Assembly (NCBI GenBank): GCA_001796045.1
Contig: MGLN01000123.1
Location: 1-13,676, forward strand
Reading direction: 5' to 3'
Source: Caulobacterales bacterium RIFOXYB1_FULL_67_16
GTDB taxonomy: Bacteria; Pseudomonadota; Alphaproteobacteria; Caulobacterales; Caulobacteraceae
DNA length: 13,676 bases
In this document: positions 7,354 to 12,545 of the stretch, one piece after another
How the letters are laid out: the number at the start of each line of letters is the position of its first letter
Numbering within the stretch: the stretch's first letter is position 1
Position numbers and translations under genes: made by a program
The notes under the pieces: generated by a model
What the model saw: the letters and a program-made list of their open reading frames with translations, nothing else
What the model was told of the DNA's origin: nothing
Databases searched by the model: none

Positions 7354-7376
7354 ATTATCGAAGCTTATTCGATAAT
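7354..7376 (-). repeat. perfect 9-bp inverted repeat spanning the hisS stop codon
   Basis: ATTATCGAA (7354-7362), a 5-nt centre, and TTCGATAAT (7368-7376) are exact inverse complements. The right arm encodes the last hisS codons (Ile-Ile-Glu), and the stop codon at 7365-7367 falls in the loop. It is A+T-rich, unlike the surroundings. It could be a binding site or an mRNA hairpin at the end of translation. Confidence 0.6.
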
Positions 7377-8855
7377 GGTCCGAATGGCGGAAACCATGTC
7401 CGTTCGGTCGATCTTGATCTGGCCCGGGCGTGCGGCTTTCCAGGCGTCGTTGTCGGCGATTCCGGCGGCGGCGGCGCGCCCGGCGTCCAGATCCTTGATG
7501 GTGACCTCGCCGGCGGCGATCTCGTCTCCGCCCAGAATCACGACGGCGGGCGAGCCGCGCCGGTCCGCATATTTCATCTGGGCCTTCATGCCCGCGCGAC
7601 CCAGATAGAGTTCCGCCGCAATTCCCGCCGCGCGCAGCTCGGCGACTGCGGCGAGATAGTGGCCCATGTCCTCGTCCGAGAAGACGATCACCACGACGGG
7701 CCCCCGCACGGCGTCCTCGCCGCCGCGTCCCGCCGCCCGCAAGGCCGAGGCCAGGCGCGACACGCCGAAGGAGAAGCCGGTCGCCGGCACGCTCTGGCCG
7801 GTGAAGCGGGCCACCAGGTCGTCATAGCGACCGCCGCCGCCGATGGAGCCGAACCGAACGGGCCGGCCCTTTTCGTCGGTGGTCTCGAGCAGAAGCTCGG
7901 CCTCGAAGACGGCGCCGGTGTAGTATTCCAGGCCGCGGACGATGGTGGGATCGAACTTCACGGCGTCCTGCCCCACCGTCATGGCGGTCAGCGCCCGGTC
8001 GATCGCGGCCAGCTCGGTCAGCGCCGCCTCGCCCGCCGCGCCCAGATCCCCGGACCGGGCCACGGCCTCCAGGGTCTCGGCGCGGGTCAGGCCAGGGGTG
8101 TTGGCCGAGGCCAGGAAGGCTTCGATGGCGCCGGTCACCTTGGCGGGCAGATTGGCGCCCTTGGTGTAGTCGCCGGATTCGTCCAGCCGGCCCTCGCCCA
8201 AAAGCTGGACCACGCCCTCCCAGCCCAGCCGGTCGAACTTGTCGATGGCGCGCAGGGCCGTCAGCCTCTGCCCGGCCTCGGTCACCCCGCCCGCGTCGAA
8301 CAGGCCGTCGAACAGTTTGCGGTTCGAGACGCGGATCTGGGCCTGGCCGGCGTCGAGGCCGGCGGCGCCCAGGCCTTCGCAGGCCATGGCGATGATCTCC
8401 GCGTCAGCCTCTGGCCGGTCCGAGCCCACGGTGTCGGCGTCGCACTGCCAGAACTCGCGGAACCGGCCCGGACCCGGCTTCTCATTGCGCCACACCGGCC
8501 CATAGGCGTAGCGGCGGAACGGCTTGGGCAGGGTCTCCCAGGTCTGGGCCGCGAACCGGGCCAGAGGCGCGGTGTGGTCGTAACGCAAGGCCATCCACTC
8601 GCCCGGCGCGTCCGACCCCGCGTCGTCCTGGAGCGCGAACACGCCCTCGTTGGGCCGGTCGGCGTCAGGCAGAAACTTGCCCAGGGCGTCGGCGTATTCG
8701 AAGGCCGGCGTCTCCAGCGGCTCGAAACCCCAGCGCTCATAGACTTCCGACACGCGCGCCACGATGCGACGTTCGGCGGTCAGGTCGCGGCCGCGCTTGT
8801 CGGCGAAGCCGCGCGGATTGCGGGCGAGGGGGCGGATCGGAGCGTCTTCGGTCAT
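7365..8855 (-). CDS. hisS: histidyl-tRNA synthetase, alphaproteobacterial type
   Basis: A 496-aa class II aminoacyl-tRNA synthetase that charges tRNA-His with histidine in the cytoplasm. Visible elements are motif 1 (GFEPLETPAFE, 43-53), motif 2 (VWRNEKPGPGRFREFWQ, 121-137), the HisA histidine-binding motif GLEYYTGAVFE (308-318), motif 3 (GFSFGVSRL, 360-368), and a C-terminal anticodon-binding domain from about residue 385. The motif 2 loop reads KPGPGRFREFWQ instead of the PQKGRYRQFHQ of the E. coli enzyme. That is the alphaproteobacterial variant associated with loss of G-1 recognition on tRNA-His. It is a single gene, divergent from the 67-aa ORF. The start codon lies 7 nt from a -10-like element with no clear Shine-Dalgarno, so the mRNA may be leaderless. 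Confidence 0.97.
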   Translation of the reverse strand: MTEDAPIRPLARNPRGFADKRGRDLTAERRIVARVSEVYERWGFEPLETPAFEYADALGKFLPDADRPNEGVFALQDDAGSDAPGEWMALRYDHTAPLARFAAQTWETLPKPFRRYAYGPVWRNEKPGPGRFREFWQCDADTVGSDRPEADAEIIAMACEGLGAAGLDAGQAQIRVSNRKLFDGLFDAGGVTEAGQRLTALRAIDKFDRLGWEGVVQLLGEGRLDESGDYTKGANLPAKVTGAIEAFLASANTPGLTRAETLEAVARSGDLGAAGEAALTELAAIDRALTAMTVGQDAVKFDPTIVRGLEYYTGAVFEAELLLETTDEKGRPVRFGSIGGGGRYDDLVARFTGQSVPATGFSFGVSRLASALRAAGRGGEDAVRGPVVVIVFSDEDMGHYLAAVAELRAAGIAAELYLGRAGMKAQMKYADRRGSPAVVILGGDEIAAGEVTIKDLDAGRAAAAGIADNDAWKAARPGQIKIDRTDMVSAIRTIIE

Positions 8856-8862
8856 GCCGCGC

Positions 8863-8890
8863 GCTTAAGCCAAGGGGGGCGGCGGTGCAA
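8863..8890 (-). promoter_or_regulatory. probable hisS promoter (Caulobacter housekeeping type)
   Basis: On the minus strand TTGCACC (8884-8890) and GCTTAAGC (8863-8870) are separated by 13 nt, close to the Caulobacter pattern TTGNCGN, 10-14 nt, GCTANAWC. The expected transcription start falls at or next to the hisS ATG (8855), which agrees with the lack of a Shine-Dalgarno. Confidence 0.4.
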
Positions 8891-9006
8891 ATCGTCCGGA
8901 GCGATCTTGGTTCGCCGTCATCGGTCCTGCCTTGGCAATAGGCTGTTGTAAAAGGGAAAATCCGAAATCGGACGGAACTGGGGCGGGCGCGCTTCGTTGC
9001 AAGCCC

Positions 9007-9210
9007 ATGACGCCCCACGCCGTGATTTTTTCCCGCACCTGCAATACGTCCGACCGGCGCACCATCCGCTGGTTCGAATGCGAGTTGATTGACGACCGCG
9101 GCGCGAGACGGGTTCGCAGCCAGGCCTTCTTTTCCGTGAACGAAGCCAAGTCCTGGGCCTCGGCCCAAGGTTATCTTGTCTACGATCCTGAGGAGCAAGG
9201 CGCCCGATGA
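9007..9210 (+). CDS. 67-aa protein of unknown function, coupled to the ClpP-like gene
   Basis: I do not recognise a family. The protein begins MTPHAVIFSRTC and carries RWFECELIDDRG and a SVNEAKSWASAQGY helix-like segment. It has no signal peptide or membrane segment. Its stop overlaps the start of the ClpP-like gene (ATGA at 9207-9210), a strong sign that it is a real, translationally coupled gene. The frame stays open upstream to a TTG at 8932, but the residues added are atypical, so ATG 9007 is preferred; the Shine-Dalgarno is weak. A possible operator-like TCCGA-AA-TCGGA lies upstream at 8961-8972. A partner or regulatory role for the peptidase is inference from coupling alone. Confidence 0.7.
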   Translation: MTPHAVIFSRTCNTSDRRTIRWFECELIDDRGARRVRSQAFFSVNEAKSWASAQGYLVYDPEEQGAR

Positions 9211-9788
9211 CCGGCGCACCCTCGTCGGGCCGTCTGGACGCCCGCGCCTTCGACATGCCCCGCATCCTCCTTGCCGGCGCGGTCGACTACGCCATGTACG
9301 ACCGGTTTCGGGACCAGATCGACCGGGCGCCGGACGAAGGTCTGGTGGTGATCGAACTGTCCACCCTGGGGGGCGACCCCGAGGTGGCGCGGATGATGGG
9401 CGAGGACGTGCGGTTCCAGAGCGACATCAACCCCGGCCGTCGGCTGGTCTTTCTGGGCAAGGCGGCCATCTACTCCGCCGGCGCCACCTTCATGAGCTTC
9501 TTCTCGGTGGAGAACCGCTATCTGACGCGCGGCGCCCGGGTGATGATCCACGAGCGGAAAATGGACAAGATGCTTCACGTCTCCGGGCCCCTGACGAGCT
9601 GTATCGCCTCGGTCCAGGCGATGCTGAACGAACTGGAGCATTCGATCGCCATCCAGAAAGAGGGGTTCGAAAACCTGGTCCGCGGCAGCGCCGTCACCAT
9701 GGAAGAGGTTCTGCGGCGGGCGCCCGACAACTGGTACATCGAGGCCCAGGAGGCAAAGGCCTTAGGCCTGGTCGCCGACGTGCTTTGA
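9207..9788 (+). CDS. ClpP-like serine peptidase (S14/crotonase-fold, non-canonical)
   Basis: A 193-aa protein with the ClpP fold. The triad can be placed: S90 in IYSAGATF (compare AASMGA of ClpP), H115 in RVMIHERK (compare RVMIHQP), and D174 in APDNWYIEAQEAKALGLV (compare RDxFMSAEEA). Ser and His are 25 residues apart, as in E. coli ClpP. The region ELSTLGGDPEVARMM (50-64) corresponds to the INSPGG substrate strand but is altered. The N-terminal axial-loop segment of true ClpP is missing, and no clpX or clpA is nearby, so this is probably not the housekeeping protease. It is coupled to the 67-aa ORF by a 4-nt overlap and ends 10 nt from the convergent hslV stop, with no terminator between. 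It may be an ATP-independent or specialised peptidase. Confidence 0.85.
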   Translation: MTGAPSSGRLDARAFDMPRILLAGAVDYAMYDRFRDQIDRAPDEGLVVIELSTLGGDPEVARMMGEDVRFQSDINPGRRLVFLGKAAIYSAGATFMSFFSVENRYLTRGARVMIHERKMDKMLHVSGPLTSCIASVQAMLNELEHSIAIQKEGFENLVRGSAVTMEEVLRRAPDNWYIEAQEAKALGLVADVL

Positions 9789-9798
9789 GCCGCCGACC

Positions 9799-10353
9799 CT
9801 AGTCCGCCAGGGTTTCCACCGTCAGATTTCCATTGGTGTAGACGCAGATCTCGGCGGCGATTTTCATCGCCTTGCGGGCGATGGCCTCGGCGTCCAGGTC
9901 CGTCTCTTCGATCAGGGCGCGGGCGGCGGAAAGAGCGTAGTTGCCGCCCGAGCCGACGGCGGCGACGCCGTGTTCCGGCTCCAGCACGTCGCCCACGCCG
10001 GTGACGGTGAAGATCGACGACCGGTCCGCGACCAGAAGCATGGCCTCCAGCCGGCGCAGATAGCGATCGGTGCGCCAGTCCTTGGCCAGATCGACACAGG
10101 CCCGGGCGAGCTGGTCCGGATACTGCTCCAGCTTGGCCTCCAGCCGTTCGATCAGGGTGAAGGCGTCCGCCGTGGCGCCGGCGAAGCCGGCCAGCACCTT
10201 GCCGCCGGCCAGGGTTCGCACCTTGCGCGCGGCGCCCTTGACGATGGTCGGCCCCATGGAGACCTGGCCGTCGCCGGCGATGACTGTGCGGCCGTTGCGG
10301 CGCACCGCCAGGATAGTGGTGCCGTGCCAGTCGGGAAAGTTGGATTGGGTCAT
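9799..10353 (-). CDS. hslV: HslV, peptidase subunit of the HslVU (ClpQY) protease
   Basis: A 184-aa proteasome-beta-like threonine peptidase. The propeptide MTQSNFPDWHG would be removed to expose the catalytic T12 in TTILAVRR; GDGQVSMGPTIVKGAARKVR and the AVGSGGNYALSAARAL segment are highly typical. With the ATPase HslU it forms a heat-induced cytoplasmic protease for misfolded proteins. hslU, usually close downstream, is not in this window: the space downstream is taken by the convergent ClpP-like gene. Divergent BLUF genes share the 132-nt upstream region. The ATG has no Shine-Dalgarno but sits just after a heat-shock-like promoter. Confidence 0.97.
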   Translation of the reverse strand: MTQSNFPDWHGTTILAVRRNGRTVIAGDGQVSMGPTIVKGAARKVRTLAGGKVLAGFAGATADAFTLIERLEAKLEQYPDQLARACVDLAKDWRTDRYLRRLEAMLLVADRSSIFTVTGVGDVLEPEHGVAAVGSGGNYALSAARALIEETDLDAEAIARKAMKIAAEICVYTNGNLTVETLAD

Positions 10354-10360
10354 GCGGCCG

Positions 10361-10389
10361 AGATGGCGTGAGATCGAGCCTTGATCAAG
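10361..10389 (-). promoter_or_regulatory. possible sigma-32 (heat-shock) promoter of hslV
   Basis: On the minus strand CTTGATC (10383-10389), 14 nt, then CGCCATCT (10361-10368) resembles the heat-shock consensus CTTGAAA-N13/14-CCCCATNT. The -35 is inside a perfect palindrome CCTTGATCAAGG (10379-10390). Transcription would start within a few bases of the ATG. It fits the known heat induction of hslVU, but it is a partial match only. Confidence 0.4.
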
Positions 10390-10409
10390 GCGGCGCGAGC
10401 TCGGAAATC

Positions 10410-10426
10410 GGTGTCATATTTACACC
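10410..10426. promoter_or_regulatory. operator-like inverted repeat between hslV and BLUF genes
   Basis: GGTGT (10410-10414) and ACACC (10422-10426) are perfect 5-bp arms around 7 A+T-rich bases. The 9-mer GGGTGTAAA, on the minus strand here (10419-10427), recurs on the plus strand at 10945-10953 upstream of the second BLUF gene. This suggests, but does not prove, a shared regulator site. Confidence 0.35.
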
Positions 10427-10485
10427 CTAGTTGGACCGTAAACCGAGAAAAATTACCATAAACCTAGCAAACTAAGGATAGAGGT

Positions 10486-10887
10486 GTGCTCTATCGTCTT
10501 CTTATCGTGAGTGAATTGGTCGGCGCTGTCGGTCGCACCACGGAAAGTGTCGCCGATATTCTCGGCGCATCCGAGCGTAACAACCGCCGCGACGCGATCG
10601 GCAGCGCCATGATCTTCCATGAGGGGCAGGCCGCCGTTCTGCTGGAGGGCATGCGGGTCGATGTGGATCGGCTGATGAAGCGGCTCAACGCGGATTCCCG
10701 GCACCGCAACCTGGATGTCGTCTCGGACCGGCCGGTGGTCCAGCGCCGCATCCCCGACCCGGTGCGCCTCTATGCGCTCACGACCGACCAGGCCGAGCAA
10801 CTGCTGGACGGGCGGCCGCTGAAGGCGGTGGAGCCTGCGGATCTCGAGCGTTTGCTGAGTTGCGACAGCCTGTGCGTGTCTGCCTGA
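10486..10887 (+). CDS. divergent BLUF-domain protein lacking photocycle residues
   Basis: A 133-aa protein with a BLUF-type fold: MLYRLLIVSE at the start, ADILGASERNNRRDAIGSAM (23-42), VLLEGMRVDVDRLMKRLNAD (51-70). The flavin-proximal Tyr of BLUF photoreceptors (in RLIYSS) is replaced by I7, the Gln of FLQxLEG by V51, and the Trp of the RxFxxWxM strand is absent (RRIPDPVRLYAL). The Asn pair N32-N33 remains. FAD binding may persist, but the usual light-driven Tyr-Gln hydrogen-bond switch cannot. The start is GTG at 10486, with AAGGA at 10474-10478 and a 7-nt gap. An intact paralogue follows 81 nt downstream, so this looks like a tandem duplication with one diverged copy. Confidence 0.85.
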   Translation: MLYRLLIVSELVGAVGRTTESVADILGASERNNRRDAIGSAMIFHEGQAAVLLEGMRVDVDRLMKRLNADSRHRNLDVVSDRPVVQRRIPDPVRLYALTTDQAEQLLDGRPLKAVEPADLERLLSCDSLCVSA

Positions 10888-10968
10888 ACCGGGCCTGCGT
10901 CTTTCGTTAACCTGATCGCTTTAGGCACGAAGCACCGAGTCCTCGGGTGTAAAGCGTATGAGTAATCA

Positions 10969-11379
10969 ATGAGTTTGTTCCGACTCGTCTATGTCAGCGA
11001 CGCCGTGGGCGATGCGGGCGCGGGCCTCCTGCCTCTGATCGACATTTTGGGCGCTTCGGATCGGAACAATCGTAGAGATCATCTGACCGGCGTCCTCATG
11101 CGGCACGAGGGGCGCTTCTTCCAGGCCGTAGAAGGCGCCCGGGTGGATCTGGATCGGCTGATGGCGCGGCTGCGCGCCGATCGGCGTCATGCCAACATCC
11201 AGATCCTGGCGGACATCCCCATCACCGAGCGGCTGTTTCCGAACTGGGCCATGGCTCAGGCGGACCCTCCGCCGGCCCTCTGGCGGCTCCTCGGGGGCGC
11301 CCTGGCCGAGCCCCGCGCCGCGGAAGAGGCGGAGCGAATCCTGGCCGACACCAGCCGCGTTCTCACGGCGAGCGTTTAA
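10969..11379 (+). CDS. BLUF-domain blue-light sensor protein (short, stand-alone)
   Basis: A 136-aa protein consisting of one BLUF domain (about 1-95) and a C-terminal helical cap (about 100-136), like short cyanobacterial BLUF proteins. BLUF domains bind FAD and respond to blue light by rearranging hydrogen bonds around it. The key residues are present: Y8 in RLVYVS, N33/N34 in RNNRRDHLTG, Q52 in FFQAVEG, and W93 and M95 in RLFPNWAMAQ. There is no output domain, so it must signal through another protein; the diverged BLUF copy upstream is one candidate. The Shine-Dalgarno is weak, and a four-codon ORF (ATG at 10958) ends over the start codon. Confidence 0.93.
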   Translation: MSLFRLVYVSDAVGDAGAGLLPLIDILGASDRNNRRDHLTGVLMRHEGRFFQAVEGARVDLDRLMARLRADRRHANIQILADIPITERLFPNWAMAQADPPPALWRLLGGALAEPRAAEEAERILADTSRVLTASV

Positions 11380-11433
11380 GCCCGATCAAGGATGGGGCCT
11401 CGCGCCGCGGGCTCCGCCTCGTTAGAGGGGATC

Positions 11434-12171
11434 ATGATCTTCTCCGAAGACGAAGTCGAACGCTACGCCCGACACCTGGTCCTGTCCGAAATCGGCGGGC
11501 CGGGGCAGCAGGCGCTGAAGCGTGCCAGGGTGCTGATCGTGGGAGCCGGCGGCGTAGGCGCCCCGGCCGCCCTCTATCTGGCGGCGGCGGGCGTGGGGAC
11601 CCTGGGGCTGATCGACGACGACGTGGTCAGCCTTTCCAACCTCCAGCGCCAGATCCTCTTCTCCACGACCGAGACCGGTCGCCCGAAGGTGGAGGCCGCC
11701 GCCGCCCGCCTGGGCGCGCTGAACCCCCATGTCACCATCCGGACCTTTCCCGAACGGATCACGCCGGCCAATGCGGCGGGCAGGATCCAGGACTTCGACA
11801 TCGTCCTGGACGGGACGGACGATTTCGAGACCCGGCTGGCCGTCAACGCCGCCTGCGTGGCGACCGCCAAGCCTCTGGTCTCCGGCGCGCTGGGGCGGTG
11901 GAGCGGACAGGTGGGGGTCTTTCGCGGGCGCCCCTGCTACCAGTGCCTGGTTCCGGAGATCCCGCCCGACGCCGAGACCTGCGCCCGCGTGGGGGTGGTC
12001 GGCGCCCTGGCGGGGGTGATCGGATCCATGGCGGCCCTGGAGGCGATAAAAGTGATCACCGGCGCGGGCGACAGCCTGACCGGCCGGCTGATGATCTATG
12101 ACGGCCTGGCGGCGACGGCGCGGACGGTGCGAGTGACAGCCGACCCTCACTGCCCGGTATGCGGCGGTTGA
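11434..12171 (+). CDS. MoeB/ThiF/HesA-family E1-like adenylyltransferase
   Basis: A 245-aa ATP-dependent enzyme that adenylates the C-terminal Gly-Gly of a sulfur-carrier protein (MoaD for molybdopterin or ThiS for thiazole). Visible are the nucleotide-binding GAGGVG (37-42), DDDVVSLSNLQRQILF with the ATP-contact N69 and R72, the Mg-binding DGTDD (126-130), the zinc pairs CYQC (C168, C171) and CPVC (C240, C243), and a Cys at 183 in ETCARVGVVG matching the conserved MoeB Cys. No rhodanese domain is fused. No moaD, moaE, thiS or thiG lies in the window, so MoeB and ThiF cannot be told apart. ATG 11434 has GAGGGG at 11425-11430. It ends 3 nt from the convergent small gene. Confidence 0.92.
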   Translation: MIFSEDEVERYARHLVLSEIGGPGQQALKRARVLIVGAGGVGAPAALYLAAAGVGTLGLIDDDVVSLSNLQRQILFSTTETGRPKVEAAAARLGALNPHVTIRTFPERITPANAAGRIQDFDIVLDGTDDFETRLAVNAACVATAKPLVSGALGRWSGQVGVFRGRPCYQCLVPEIPPDAETCARVGVVGALAGVIGSMAALEAIKVITGAGDSLTGRLMIYDGLAATARTVRVTADPHCPVCGG

Positions 12172-12174
12172 ACC

Positions 12175-12426
12175 TCAGGCGGCCGTGGCGAAACGGACGT
12201 CGGCCAGATCCAGATCCGGGATGGGCGGGGCGAAGCCCAGGGCGGGGTTGCTGAGCACCGTCACCAGCCGCTCGCCGCAGTACAGATAAAGGGTCTCGAA
12301 CCCGATCCAGGTCCGGGCGAGCTCGGCCAGGGCCTGATTCGCCGCCGTGTCGTCGGTCGCGCCCAGAACACAGATGTCACGCACCGGGACGCCCGGCAGG
12401 TTGACGATACAATAGTAGGAGTCCAA
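12175..12426 (-). CDS. 83-aa protein of unknown function (TTG start)
   Basis: Not recognised. The protein reads MDSYYCIVNLPG at its start and ends PIPDLDLADVRFATAA. A middle helix-like segment is TAANQALAELARTW, followed by a hydrophobic FETLYLYCGERLVTVLS. There is no signal peptide. Start choice: TTG at 12424-12426 on the minus strand, preceded by GAGGA with an 8-nt gap; the frame is open further upstream, but that part is Pro/Arg-rich antisense-type sequence overlapping the divergent gene. It is convergent with the E1-like gene with only 3 nt between. The balanced composition and good ribosome site support a real gene. Confidence 0.6.
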   Translation of the reverse strand: MDSYYCIVNLPGVPVRDICVLGATDDTAANQALAELARTWIGFETLYLYCGERLVTVLSNPALGFAPPIPDLDLADVRFATAA

Positions 12427-12545
12427 CGCACGCTTCCTCAGACAGGTCGCCGGAAACGAAGCTCGCTCGCGGCGGTTCCTCCCCTGCCCGTGGTTTTCGA
12501 CAGCCGTGTGAGTCCGGTCCGACAGACTTGTGAAAAGGAGACCTG

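Larger units (their letters stand above)
7043..7364. other. 322-nt gene-free interval rich in inverted repeats
   Basis: No protein-coding frame is convincing here. From left to right it holds a long terminator-like hairpin (7131-7178), a perfect 16-bp palindrome CGCTCTTTAAAGAGCG (7176-7191), a CGTTTC/GAAACG stem (7194-7211), a GAGCAA/TTGCTC stem (7232-7246), and TTGACG/CGTCAA arms enclosing a GGCCCGGGCC palindrome (7261-7287). The right end runs into an inverted repeat over the hisS stop codon. Confidence 0.7.

Noticed and set aside
9060..9090. GGTTCGAATGC resembling a tRNA T-arm
   Set aside because: It lies inside the 67-aa coding frame (Trp-Phe-Glu-Cys) and has no cloverleaf around it.
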